The position numbers and the translations under genes were made by a program. A stretch of 64,000 nt of DNA from Paenibacillus sp. UNC451MF. Its GTDB lineage: Bacteria > Bacillota > Bacilli > Paenibacillales > NBRC-103111. Positions 17,692-26,707 of the stretch are shown piece after piece. Positions within the stretch are counted from its first letter, which is position 1, and each line of letters starts with the position of its first letter. The DNA is taken from positions 165,395 to 229,394 of the forward strand of contig NZ_KK366025.1 in assembly GCF_000686845.1 (NCBI RefSeq). The letters run 5' to 3'. The notes beneath the pieces were generated by a model, which had not been told where the DNA came from, searched no databases, and worked only from the letters and a program-made list of their open reading frames with translations.

Positions 17692-18936
17692 CTAACTTTT
17701 TGCTGCTCCCTCCGCCTTGCCCTGGATACTCTGCGGCACAATGCGTTTCTTTCGATCCGACGGAAGCAGGAACCCGATTGCGCCGAATAACGGCATGAAT
17801 GAACACGCGACAATGATCGTGGTCAAACTCGTCAGATCAATTAATGCTCCGACAACAACAGTTCCTATGGCCCCCATTCCGAATGCGAGTCCTGTAATGA
17901 GACCCGAGACCATACCAACCTTGCCGGGTACAAGCTCCTGTACATAGACGACAGTTACCGAGAAGCTGCTGTGAGTAATGACTCCTAGAACTATTAAAAG
18001 CGGAAAAATCCACATCGGGTCAACATGCGGCAGCAGCATGGCAAAAGGCGCATCTCCCAACACCGACAAAAGCATCACGTTCTTCCTCCCGATACGGTCG
18101 GATAGCGGTCCACCCAGAAATGTTCCCACAATACCTGCTCCCGCGTAGGCGAAAATATACATCTGCGCTTCCGGGATGCTCATATGAAAATGTTCCATAA
18201 GATAGAAAACAAAATATGTACCGACACTCGACCCGAACAATGATCTAGCGAACGATATCATGATGATGATAACGATGGCACCGATGACTGTTTTGTGCAG
18301 CAGCTTTTCTTCCTCTGATACGTTTCCTTTTTTGGCTGACCGCGCTTGCTGCATTCGGTCTCTATACCAGCCGGCAACCCAACCTTGCAGCGCTATGCCG
18401 AGAGCCGCAACTAAGGTAAACCATACGGCACCTAACTGTCCGAAAGGGTAAAATATAAAGGCCGTCATCAATGGGGCCATAGCGCTCCCTGCATTGCCTC
18501 CGACTTGAAAGATTGATTGGGCGAGACCCCTCCTCGTCCCTGAAGTCAGGTATGCAATTCGTGCCCCCTCGGGGTGGAACACGGCAGAAGCAATTCCTAC
18601 GATAATAACGGAGAGAAGAACCGTTATATAGCCTGGAGCGAATGCAAGGCCTAGCATCCCCAGAAGAGCGAGCGCCATGCCCGCTGGCAGAATGTAAGGG
18701 GTTGGCCTAGCATCCGCAAAAGCCCCAATGAATGGCTGAATGACCGAAGAAGAGAAGTAAAGAATGAATGTAATGACTCCAAGCTGTGTATAGGACAAAT
18801 GAAGAGACTCCCTTAGGATCGGGTACGAAGCTGGGATAACAGCTTGAAGGGCATCATTAAGTAGGTGTGCGATGCTGATAGCAATCAAGATGGGATAGAC
18901 CGTCGATGTCGCCTTCTCCGCTTGATCTGTCGACAT
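17692..18936 (-). CDS. MFS transporter of the fosmidomycin-resistance (Fsr) type
   Basis: A 414-residue major facilitator with about twelve transmembrane helices. It resembles Fsr-type exporters: AHLLNDALQAVIPASYPIL in helix 1, GAFADARPTPYILP after helix 2, FHPEGARIAYLTSG after helix 4, and GGPLSDRIGRKNVML between helices 8 and 9. GGAAGGAG precedes ATG 18936. The Fsr group exports small polar compounds, and a sugar-derived substrate is possible here because the gene lies between Gfo/Idh/MocA and ThuA genes. Its direction and substrate are not shown by the sequence. Confidence 0.82.
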   Translation of the reverse strand: MSTDQAEKATSTVYPILIAISIAHLLNDALQAVIPASYPILRESLHLSYTQLGVITFILYFSSSVIQPFIGAFADARPTPYILPAGMALALLGMLGLAFAPGYITVLLSVIIVGIASAVFHPEGARIAYLTSGTRRGLAQSIFQVGGNAGSAMAPLMTAFIFYPFGQLGAVWFTLVAALGIALQGWVAGWYRDRMQQARSAKKGNVSEEEKLLHKTVIGAIVIIIMISFARSLFGSSVGTYFVFYLMEHFHMSIPEAQMYIFAYAGAGIVGTFLGGPLSDRIGRKNVMLLSVLGDAPFAMLLPHVDPMWIFPLLIVLGVITHSSFSVTVVYVQELVPGKVGMVSGLITGLAFGMGAIGTVVVGALIDLTSLTTIIVACSFMPLFGAIGFLLPSDRKKRIVPQSIQGKAEGAAKS

Positions 18937-18982
18937 ATTCGTTGTTCTCCTTCCGGTTAGAAAGCGAAAGCACGCAAATTAG

Positions 18983-19750
18983 TTACTCGATCCTATTGCC
19001 GCGACCGTCCCGAAGACAACCGTTAATCGGTTCAATGGAAGGCACATTACCGCTAGTAATGACCGGTGAAGCCGTCTGCGGTTTGGTCCAGCGCACTCCG
19101 TTCTCAATGATCCTGAGCACGTTAGCATTGTAATAGGTAGGATACTCTTCATGCCCCGGACGAAAATAAAACATTCTCCCTTTACCTCTTGTATAAGTGA
19201 TTCCACTGCGGAATATTTCCCCTCCCTCAAACCAGCTGGCCAATACCAGCTCATCCGGTTCTGGAATGTCCCAATGCTCACCGTACATCTCTTCTTCCTT
19301 TAATTCGAAATATTCGCCGATGCCGTCTACAATCGGATGGCCTGGTTTTAGCACCCACAGCCTTTCTTTCTCGTGTGCCTCACGCCACTTGTGGCCTCCT
19401 GCTGCACCCAACAGCCGCTTGAACAGCTTCGAACCCGAAGCCGAATGGAGGAAAATCGTTCCCATACCCGCCAGTACACGCTTATATAGCTTATCGACGA
19501 GCGCATCTGGCACCAGATCATTTCTTAGATGGGACCACCAGATCAGCACATCTGTCTTCTCGATCACTTCATCCGTCAAACCGTGCTCCGGATCGTACAA
19601 GGTTGCGGTCCGAACTTCCATATCCTGGTGCTGCTCGAGATGAGCCGCGATCACCCGATGAATTCCTTCCGGATAGACCGCCTTAATGTTATCCTGGTGC
19701 TGCTCATGCCAAAACTCATTCCATACTGTAACCTGAATTTTATTAGCCAT
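18983..19750 (-). CDS. ThuA-like protein, paralogue 2
   Basis: A 255-residue ThuA-family protein, nearly collinear with paralogue 1, with KIQVTVWNEFWHEQHQD, YPEGIHRVIAAHL, LIWWSHLRNDLV, GTIFLHSASGSKLFKRLLG and FYFRPGHEEYPTYYN. The C-terminal tail (SGNVPSIEPINGCLRDG) is also shared with paralogue 1 but not with the copy at 34582. ATG 19750 is chosen because GAGAGGAG lies eight bases before it and the 28 codons upstream do not resemble the family. The two copies 2.5 kb apart most likely come from a local duplication. Confidence 0.85.
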   Translation of the reverse strand: MANKIQVTVWNEFWHEQHQDNIKAVYPEGIHRVIAAHLEQHQDMEVRTATLYDPEHGLTDEVIEKTDVLIWWSHLRNDLVPDALVDKLYKRVLAGMGTIFLHSASGSKLFKRLLGAAGGHKWREAHEKERLWVLKPGHPIVDGIGEYFELKEEEMYGEHWDIPEPDELVLASWFEGGEIFRSGITYTRGKGRMFYFRPGHEEYPTYYNANVLRIIENGVRWTKPQTASPVITSGNVPSIEPINGCLRDGRGNRIE

Positions 19751-19839
19751 CTGATTGACTCCTCTCCCTGCCCCTTTGACGAATAATTTGGGATATTGCA
19801 ACTGCTTATAACGTAATTGTAAGCAATAGCTCACCTATT

Positions 19840-21207
19840 TTACATACGACGATCCAACGAAAAATGTACCGATTTTACACTTCTGTCCAAATCCCATAAT
19901 CGTCTCTTGCTTCTCCAACGGACGATGTAACAAGTGCTGCGAACGAGTTCATCGGCAATCATAGCTGTATAGACTCCATAGAGTCCCCAGCCAAGCTCCA
20001 CACCCAGCACAAACGTTAAGCCTACGGATACCGCCCACATTGAAGAAATGCCGACAACGGCAATAAACCTCGTATCCCCTATTGCACTCAGAGAACTAAT
20101 GAAAGCGTTGCTGAACATTTTTGCAGGCTGAAGCAGCAAATTCATGAGCAAAACAGCGCTGCTCAAAGCGATGACATCCTGATTGGTCGTAAAAAAGTGC
20201 AGAATCGGACTACACAAGATAACTAGAAGAATAGTATTGAGAATAACTACGAAAAGCCCTGACCTAAGCGCCTCCCAAGCGCCCCGATACACTTCTCCCA
20301 GTTGCCCTGCACCATACTGCTGTGCAATTCGAATTTGCGCAGCCATTGACAGAGACATCCCACATAAAAAACAGAACGATTCCAGCGTGTTCATATAAGT
20401 TCGGGTTGCCAGCTGTAGCGCCCCCATCGAGGCTATAATGGCGAAAATGGAAATTTGCGAAAAAGTCCATGAGGCCCCATTAAGCGATACCGGCCATCCA
20501 ATACGCAAAATATCCTTCAGGATCGGTATCGAAAAGAGTCGTACATCCCGCCAACCGATTGGAATGGCGAAAGAACGCCGAAGCAGTACAAGTAGCAGGA
20601 TGACCGCAATGCCCCGACTAATGACAGTAGATAGACCCACCCCGTACAACCCCCATTCCGGGAAACCCAGGGCTCCGAATATAAACAAATAGTTCAAGCA
20701 GACATGAAATGTATTCATCCCAAGAGAAATGACCATCGGTCCTTTGGTATTGCCCGTATTACGAATGATCGTGCTTAGGGCAAGCATCAAGGAAGTGAGC
20801 ATAGTGCCGCTTCCCACTACGGTAATATATGTGACCGCTAGTGGCTGCAGCTCTCCGGGAATTTGCAGCCAGGCTGCTATCCGTCCCGCTCCTGTATATA
20901 GGAGCAGACTGACTAGCGTGCCTATAATGAATGTCAACTGCACAGTCATTACCGCTGCTGTCCGCGCTTCCTGCTCCTGCCTCGCCCCCAGCTTCTGCGC
21001 GATGACGATTCCCGCACCGCCTGTTATAAGCATAAATAGCACGATGGCGGACATAAAAAATTGGTTACTGATGCCGACAACCGCTACCGCATGATCGGAA
21101 ATACAACTAACCATCAATGTATCTGCGATCCCGATCATGAATTGCAGGAACATCTCGATCATAATAGGCCAAGCCAGAGCCCAAAGCGATCTATGATTCC
21201 ATGGCAT
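19840..21207 (-). CDS. MATE-family efflux transporter
   Basis: A 455-residue integral membrane protein of the MATE family, with about twelve transmembrane helices. The start LWALAWPIMIEMFLQFMIGIADTLMV and the segments AVVGISNQFF, GAGIVIAQKLGA, SGTMLTSLMLALSTIIRNTG and IRIAQQYGAG are typical. MATE proteins export drugs or metabolites driven by sodium or protons. GGAGTG precedes ATG 21207. It sits inside the sugar region in the same direction, so it may release a pathway product or an aglycone, but this is inference. Confidence 0.9.
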   Translation of the reverse strand: MPWNHRSLWALAWPIMIEMFLQFMIGIADTLMVSCISDHAVAVVGISNQFFMSAIVLFMLITGGAGIVIAQKLGARQEQEARTAAVMTVQLTFIIGTLVSLLLYTGAGRIAAWLQIPGELQPLAVTYITVVGSGTMLTSLMLALSTIIRNTGNTKGPMVISLGMNTFHVCLNYLFIFGALGFPEWGLYGVGLSTVISRGIAVILLLVLLRRSFAIPIGWRDVRLFSIPILKDILRIGWPVSLNGASWTFSQISIFAIIASMGALQLATRTYMNTLESFCFLCGMSLSMAAQIRIAQQYGAGQLGEVYRGAWEALRSGLFVVILNTILLVILCSPILHFFTTNQDVIALSSAVLLMNLLLQPAKMFSNAFISSLSAIGDTRFIAVVGISSMWAVSVGLTFVLGVELGWGLYGVYTAMIADELVRSTCYIVRWRSKRRLWDLDRSVKSVHFSLDRRM

Positions 21208-21296
21208 CTCACGTCACTCCATTTCTTGGCAAGACAAACACCTTCGAGACATTGCAAGCAATTATCACGAAGGTGCGTCGACTGGCTAAAGGTTAT

Positions 21297-22025
21297 TTAG
21301 CCTTCGTATACCTTGGTTCTACGCAGATAAGGATGATAGGTCGGTTCCAAAATCAGACGCTGCTCCGGTGTTAATCGATCCAGCAGCTCTGGAGTACGGT
21401 CATATTTACGCCACGCAATCATAAGAGGTGAATATTTGTATAGAAACGATCTTCGCTCCTGAGTTCCCTGCCACGGGAATGTACCATGCGTGAGCGCCTC
21501 GGTGAAGATTAAGAGACTGCCTGCTTTCTGGGGCACATGCACGGTCGGCCCGATTTCTTCGTAATGCCGGTATTCCTCCGGTAATGCAAAATTCGCTTTA
21601 TGGCTGCCGCTGATGCAGCAGAAACCGCCGTCATCCGGACCGATATCGGATAGAGCGAAGGAGTATACTGTTAAGCCGCTGAATATGTTGCCATTCTGCA
21701 CTTGATAAAACTGTCCAGGGTCAAATGGGTTGTTGCCGCCATGCAGCTGCAGCTGTTTATCCCCTTTACGATGGATGATCGCATACTCATGATCCAGACG
21801 GTAGTGCTGGCCGAACATCGCGTTCAAATAGGGCTTAGTATTCGGATGATCGATCAAATTGCGGAATCCCGGTTCATCCCACAGAAAGAAATCACGTATA
21901 GGCTCCCCTGCTGCCTGTTTCTCATCAATAGCCCTGTTCATTGCAGTCAATTCTTCTTGACTTAACACATCTTCCACCAAAAGATAACCTTGAACATCAA
22001 ATAAATATTTCTCCTTCTCGTTCAT
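21297..22025 (-). CDS. Phytanoyl-CoA dioxygenase (PhyH)-family protein
   Basis: A 242-residue member of the PhyH family of Fe(II)/2-oxoglutarate enzymes. It has FDVQGYLLVEDVLSQEEL at the start, GGFCCISGSHKANF in the middle, and the distal iron His180 (LTHGTF) with Arg191/192 for 2-oxoglutarate. At the first iron site the sequence is His95-Gly-Gly97 (LQLHGGNNP) where PhyH enzymes have His-x-Asp. The expected carboxylate is therefore missing at +2. GGAGGG precedes ATG 22025. It lies in the sugar operon between the GH29-like genes and MATE. The substrate is unknown; oxidation of a sugar-linked group is one possibility. Confidence 0.8.
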   Translation of the reverse strand: MNEKEKYLFDVQGYLLVEDVLSQEELTAMNRAIDEKQAAGEPIRDFFLWDEPGFRNLIDHPNTKPYLNAMFGQHYRLDHEYAIIHRKGDKQLQLHGGNNPFDPGQFYQVQNGNIFSGLTVYSFALSDIGPDDGGFCCISGSHKANFALPEEYRHYEEIGPTVHVPQKAGSLLIFTEALTHGTFPWQGTQERRSFLYKYSPLMIAWRKYDRTPELLDRLTPEQRLILEPTYHPYLRRTKVYEG

Positions 22026-22105
22026 GTGATTCCCTCCATCGGTTAAGTTTTTTATTAGAAAACCTCTATCGAGGACTTTCGAAGAAATAATAGGACACCG
22101 TAATA

Positions 22106-23077
22106 TTACAGTTCTGCGTTTAAAGCTTGATTAAGGACTTGCAGCTGGCGAATGAATGGCTCCTCTATTAATCCCTGATGCGAAATCGGAACATCCCACG
22201 TCACAGTCCCTTCATGCTCATTAACATGTTTCGTATAACCAATGACGAACTCATCGGGCAGCTCCGGCTCTCCATACCCCCAATCCTTGCCTAGAAAACT
22301 AAGGATATGGTATTGAACCCCTTCGAGCCAACGTCCCTCACATACTGGGAACGACCTTATCACCTCTCCCCCGAGGTAATCCTCATGTTCCGTTCGATGA
22401 GAGATCACAGGTACGATTACGCCGGGATTGAAGGCAACGATGCTGTCGGGATTGCCTGCTTTTAAAGCTGCTGTAAAGCTTTGAAAGTTGGGTTCATCCG
22501 GGTGACGGTACATTTCATCGGCGAAATAGCAGCCGTCGATCCACCATCCGCTCACCTTATTCCCCCAACGTAAAGACCATTCCGTAATGACGGCCTCCCA
22601 TTTCTTCTGGAATTCCGCCAATCGCTTGCCGGTCCGTTGTCGATTGTGCCGCATTCCGGAACCCGTGTATCCATTCTCCCATTCAAGCTTCTCTACTGCT
22701 ACGGAATCACCGTTTGGAGCTCCGCTTGGCAAATAAACGAGCAGCTTAATCTGCTTGGGAGCTAATGCTTCATAAAGATCGCTAACCAGATCCCGTCTGG
22801 AGCATTTGCTCGGTTTCAGTCCCACGATGTCGTCATATACTGCATTAGGTGCGCAGTAATGTCCCGTATTTTGACCGAGAGTGAGATAGAAATACCGAGC
22901 TCCAACGCTTTCCAGCTGAGCAGCCAAGCCTTCCACATCGAATGCGTCTACGCGTTCGTTCCATTCCTCCGGCGTTAAATGGCATCCTTTCCGATCATGC
23001 GGCGGGGTTGGTAAATAATGACAGAATACTCCCCACTTAGCAGCCTTGAACCAATCTACGTTTCGCTTTGTCTCCAT
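22106..23077 (-). CDS. GH29 alpha-L-fucosidase-like protein, tandem copy B
   Basis: A 323-residue protein resembling the catalytic (beta/alpha)8 barrel of GH29. It has WFKAAKWGVFCHYLPTPP at the start, SVGARYFYLTLGQNTGHYC, and WWIDGCYFADEM with the Asp expected to be the nucleophile. DYLGGEV has a Glu that could be the acid/base. It lacks a signal peptide and any carbohydrate-binding module, so it would act inside the cell. ATG 23077 has AAAGGAAGG upstream; a longer reading to 23215 would overlap the previous gene and is rejected. It is clearly a duplicate of the gene 50 bases upstream, shorter by an internal segment around residue 170. Confidence 0.75.
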   Translation of the reverse strand: METKRNVDWFKAAKWGVFCHYLPTPPHDRKGCHLTPEEWNERVDAFDVEGLAAQLESVGARYFYLTLGQNTGHYCAPNAVYDDIVGLKPSKCSRRDLVSDLYEALAPKQIKLLVYLPSGAPNGDSVAVEKLEWENGYTGSGMRHNRQRTGKRLAEFQKKWEAVITEWSLRWGNKVSGWWIDGCYFADEMYRHPDEPNFQSFTAALKAGNPDSIVAFNPGVIVPVISHRTEHEDYLGGEVIRSFPVCEGRWLEGVQYHILSFLGKDWGYGEPELPDEFVIGYTKHVNEHEGTVTWDVPISHQGLIEEPFIRQLQVLNQALNAEL

Positions 23078-23127
23078 CGTTTTATCCTTCCTTTCATTAC
23101 CTGCTCCATTTCGGATAATAACGAGTA

Positions 23128-24171
23128 CTAAGTGTCCAATCCTTGTCGAAGCGCCTTCAGCTGCCGAATGAACGGTTCTTCGATGTAGCCCTGATGCGAG
23201 ATCGGCACATCCCAAGTCACAACACCTTCGTTAAGATTCACGTGCTTCGTATAACCGATTACGAATTCATCAGGGAAGCGCGGGTTGCCAGCCCCCCAGG
23301 TCAAACCGAGATAACCTAATGTGTGATATTGGGCTCCATCCACCCAGCGGCTGTGCCGCATAGGAAATACTTTCGAGATTTCTCCAGCCGTATAATCGTC
23401 GAAGCTTGTGTGTGATTTCACAGGTACAACAACCCCCGGGTTAAAAGCGACAATGCTGTCTGGATTTCCTGACTTCAACGCAGCCGCGAAGCTTTGGAAG
23501 TTGGGCTCATCCGGATGACGGTACATTTCATCAGCGAAGTAGCATCCGTCGATCCACCATCCGCTGACCTTGTTCCCCCAACGCTCTGACCACTCTGTAA
23601 TGACAGACTCCCACTTCCGCTGAAACGCAGCCAGCCGTTTCCCTTTACGTTTCTGGTCCAGCTTGCGCTGCGGCACAGCTAATCGGGTGCCCTGCTCCGT
23701 TGTGACGACGGTGAGGTGACTTGCTATGACATCCTTACGCGGTTTACCCCAATCCTCCTCATAGCCCCATTCCCATTCCAGCTTCTCCATCGCAACAGCG
23801 TCGGACGCGGGAGCACCGCTCGGAAGATATACAAGCAGCCTGATCCCTTTGTCAGTAAGCGCGTCTGCCAGATCACTGATGAGATCTCTGCGTGAGCATT
23901 TGCTCGGATGGATGCCAACGATGGAATCATAGGTAGCATTCGGCGAGCAGTAGTGCCCTGTATTTTGGCCGATCGTCATGAGGAAGTATCCTGCACCGAC
24001 ACTTTCCAGCTGGGAGACAAGCCCCTCCACATCGAAGCGATTTACGCGATCATTCCATTCCTCGCTTGTCATATGGCGCCCTTCCTGATTATTCGGCGGG
24101 GTCGGCAAATAGTGGCAGCAGACGCCCCATTTGGCATCCTTAAACCATTCCACCTGTTTTTTCGTCTCCAT
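23128..24171 (-). CDS. GH29 alpha-L-fucosidase-like protein, tandem copy A
   Basis: A 347-residue GH29-like barrel protein, closely similar along its length to copy B. Motifs are WFKDAKWGVCCHYLPTPP, QNTGHYCSPNATYDSIVG, LVYLPSGAP, WWIDGCYFADEM (probable nucleophile Asp), and DYTAGEI (possible acid/base Glu). Between residues 155 and 185 it carries an extra segment that copy B lacks. There is no signal peptide. ATG 24171 follows AAAGGAAGGG. It lies 33 bases after the binding-protein gene in the same operon, so its substrate is probably the sugar imported by the 24205-27660 system. Whether it cleaves fucosides is not shown. Confidence 0.75.
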   Translation of the reverse strand: METKKQVEWFKDAKWGVCCHYLPTPPNNQEGRHMTSEEWNDRVNRFDVEGLVSQLESVGAGYFLMTIGQNTGHYCSPNATYDSIVGIHPSKCSRRDLISDLADALTDKGIRLLVYLPSGAPASDAVAMEKLEWEWGYEEDWGKPRKDVIASHLTVVTTEQGTRLAVPQRKLDQKRKGKRLAAFQRKWESVITEWSERWGNKVSGWWIDGCYFADEMYRHPDEPNFQSFAAALKSGNPDSIVAFNPGVVVPVKSHTSFDDYTAGEISKVFPMRHSRWVDGAQYHTLGYLGLTWGAGNPRFPDEFVIGYTKHVNLNEGVVTWDVPISHQGYIEEPFIRQLKALRQGLDT

Positions 24172-24204
24172 GCATTCATCCCTTCCTTTCACTCATGGAT
24201 CGTT

Positions 24205-25791
24205 CTATTTTTTCTTCATTTTCTCGTATTCCTTTTGCGCTTCTTCCATGACCTTGGAACCGCCGGATTTATTCCATTCATCCACAAAATCATTAAACTG
24301 CGAGATTGGCCGTTTTCCGGTAATAAAATCGATAAAGTTTTTGATAGTCAGTTGATCCAGCCGGTCTTTATTTTCATAATAAATAGGCAGCTCTACCGGG
24401 CTCATCACATCATATTCCCCTTTAGCCACACTTTCAGCTTGCTTACGAATCGGCATTAATTTGCTCTTCGTCATATAGGGCGCTTGCAAATCGTAGTCGT
24501 TGAAGGAGGTTCCATATTGATCGCCGATACCGAATTTAATGCGTTCCTCTTCCTTATCATAAGGAGGGATATATTCGAAATCACCATCAGCGTTGATCTT
24601 ATATGTCTTTCCCTTCTCTCCGTATACGAGCTTCTCATAAAATTCCGGGTTAAAGGACCGTTCCTCCCACAACTGAATATAGCGGATCATTTTGTCCGGA
24701 TCTTTGCTCATATGTACTCCCAACTGGACACCTGAGCTTGGAATGGGATTACGCTGGGTAATACCGAGCTTTCCGGCAGGTCCTTTCGGTCCGGAGATCG
24801 TCGTCCATTTCGCGTTCGGATTTTTCTCCTTCGTCTTTTCGTAAAATAAGCCGGAGTTAAAAGCATCTCTCGGAATGAATTTATACCAGGCATCCTGAAC
24901 CATGCCGATTTTCTCCGAAATGACTTTATCCTCTACGTTCTTCTGTTTGTTAAGAACAAACTCCGGATCGATTAGGTCCTCCTTATACCATTTATTCAAG
25001 AGGGTTAATGCTTCCTTAGCACCCGGCTCCACCTCTCCTCGGACAAGCTTGCCTCCCCGATCGACGAAGGCTCCGGGGTACAAGTCAAAGGCACCGAATA
25101 TCGGTGAGAATAAATTCTCAATCGCTTCGCTTTTCACCGTCCAGCCGTACGTATCTTTCTTGCCATTCCCATCAGGATCGTCATTTCTGAATTTACGCAG
25201 CATGACTTCCAGATCATCGAGTGACTCAGGCGTCTTGGATAGGCCGACCTTGTCCAGCCAATCCTGACGGATTCCCAGCACCTGCCAAGTCGGTCCGAGA
25301 CTCCAGACAATCGGCAAAGAATAATTTTTACCGTTCCTTCGCGTATAAATGAAAGGGTCGTTACCCAAATACTTTTTCAACCATGCCATATATTTCGGAG
25401 CATATTTTTCCAGCATTTCCTGAGGAACTTCGGCAACCGCTCCTTGATCTACCAGCTTGTTGTACGCTGTAAAAGGCAGATCCGCCCATGTATCCGGTAT
25501 TTCTCCAGAAGCGATCTTGAGCAGGATCGCATCCTTTCGGGCATTAGCGTCGTTGGGAATCGGTAAAATATCGATATCCACATTGAACTTCTCTTTGATC
25601 TGATTATTGGCATACCCGTTCGCCGTCACTTTGTCATAGTTAGCGCTCAAAAATGTCAGCTTCATTTTCTTATTGGTCGTACCTGCATCAGCTGAGGGGG
25701 CTGCTGGCTGACCTTCGGACGAGCTGCAGCCGATAAGCGATGTAAGCAAAATGGCAGAGCTTAGTGAGGCGGCAATACTTTTCTTTTTCAT
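24205..25791 (-). CDS. LplA-type extracellular sugar-binding lipoprotein
   Basis: A 528-residue solute-binding lipoprotein. It has a Lys-rich start and signal peptide ending in the lipobox LIGCSSS, then the typical LplA body (MKLTFLSANYDKV, IPDTWADLPF, NSGLFYEKTKEKNPNAKW) and a charged C-terminus. AAGGAGG precedes ATG 25791. It belongs to the importer whose permeases lie directly upstream. The gene downstream encodes a GH29-like enzyme, which suggests an oligosaccharide or glycoside ligand. No dedicated ATPase is present. Confidence 0.92.
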   Translation of the reverse strand: MKKKSIAASLSSAILLTSLIGCSSSEGQPAAPSADAGTTNKKMKLTFLSANYDKVTANGYANNQIKEKFNVDIDILPIPNDANARKDAILLKIASGEIPDTWADLPFTAYNKLVDQGAVAEVPQEMLEKYAPKYMAWLKKYLGNDPFIYTRRNGKNYSLPIVWSLGPTWQVLGIRQDWLDKVGLSKTPESLDDLEVMLRKFRNDDPDGNGKKDTYGWTVKSEAIENLFSPIFGAFDLYPGAFVDRGGKLVRGEVEPGAKEALTLLNKWYKEDLIDPEFVLNKQKNVEDKVISEKIGMVQDAWYKFIPRDAFNSGLFYEKTKEKNPNAKWTTISGPKGPAGKLGITQRNPIPSSGVQLGVHMSKDPDKMIRYIQLWEERSFNPEFYEKLVYGEKGKTYKINADGDFEYIPPYDKEEERIKFGIGDQYGTSFNDYDLQAPYMTKSKLMPIRKQAESVAKGEYDVMSPVELPIYYENKDRLDQLTIKNFIDFITGKRPISQFNDFVDEWNKSGGSKVMEEAQKEYEKMKKK

Positions 25792-25810
25792 ACAGATGCC
25801 TCCTTATGAA

Positions 25811-26707
25811 CTAACCTTTTAATGCACCGATCATGATGCCTTTGACAAAATATTTCTGAACGAACGGATAAACGAGCAGCATCGGAATGATAGACATCAT
25901 AATCATGGTCGCCTGAAGCTGTCTGCCCGAGAAAGCACCTGACTGATCCGTTCGATACAGCATCGCATTCAATTCATCCATGTTGTTATCGACTATAATT
26001 TTGCGGAGTACTACCTGCAGCACCTGCTTGTTCGGATCTGATATGTAGATCAGACTGTCGAACCAGGCATTCCAGTGACCTACTGCCACCCACAAAGCGA
26101 CAGTAGCCAATACCGGCTTGGATAACGGAAGGACGATTTTCCAGAAGATCAGGAAATAACCGGCCCCGTCCACCTTTGCAGATTCCTCCAACCCCTCAGG
26201 TATCGATTTAAAAAAATTCCGCATAATGAGCACATTGAACGCGCTGATGACACCGGGTAGAATGAGGGCCCACATCGAGTTGTACAGACCAAGCTTTTTG
26301 ATCAAAATATAATTAGGTATTAAGCCGCCCTTGAACAGCATGGTGAATATAATAAACGCTGTAAGCAGTGAGTTGAACGGCAGCCCCTTCTTAGATAGAG
26401 GATAGGCGAACATAGAGGTTAGTATGAGACTGAGCACGACCCCGACTATGGCGCGTATTCCAGAATTGGCAAACCCGGTCCAGAGCGACTGATATTTCAT
26501 TGCCATCACATAGCTATCAAAGGTTACGCGTGATGGCCATAGCTGAACGCCTGTTGAGAAGGCTAAGCTGCCTGGGCTTAAGGAAATGACCACCTGATTC
26601 CAGAAAGGAAACAGCGTAATGACCATCATCAGCAGGATGATCACATACAGAAATACATCGAACAGCTTCTCGTTTACCGATCTTCTCGTTTGCTGACTGC
26701 TCACCAT
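25811..26707 (-). CDS. LplC-type sugar ABC permease
   Basis: A 298-residue permease with about six transmembrane helices. It carries the EAA loop ESAKVDGAGYFLIFWKIVLP and the family-typical C-terminus YFVKGIMIGALKG. Its start overlaps the end of the LplB-type gene by seven bases, which points to coupled translation. It forms the channel together with that protein. Confidence 0.93.
   Translation of the reverse strand: MVSSQQTRRSVNEKLFDVFLYVIILLMMVITLFPFWNQVVISLSPGSLAFSTGVQLWPSRVTFDSYVMAMKYQSLWTGFANSGIRAIVGVVLSLILTSMFAYPLSKKGLPFNSLLTAFIIFTMLFKGGLIPNYILIKKLGLYNSMWALILPGVISAFNVLIMRNFFKSIPEGLEESAKVDGAGYFLIFWKIVLPLSKPVLATVALWVAVGHWNAWFDSLIYISDPNKQVLQVVLRKIIVDNNMDELNAMLYRTDQSGAFSGRQLQATMIMMSIIPMLLVYPFVQKYFVKGIMIGALKG

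Noticed and set aside
23908-24459. 183-codon plus-strand open frame
   Set aside because: Antisense to the GH29-like gene and the end of the binding-protein gene; hydrophobic by reverse reading, with no recognisable domain.
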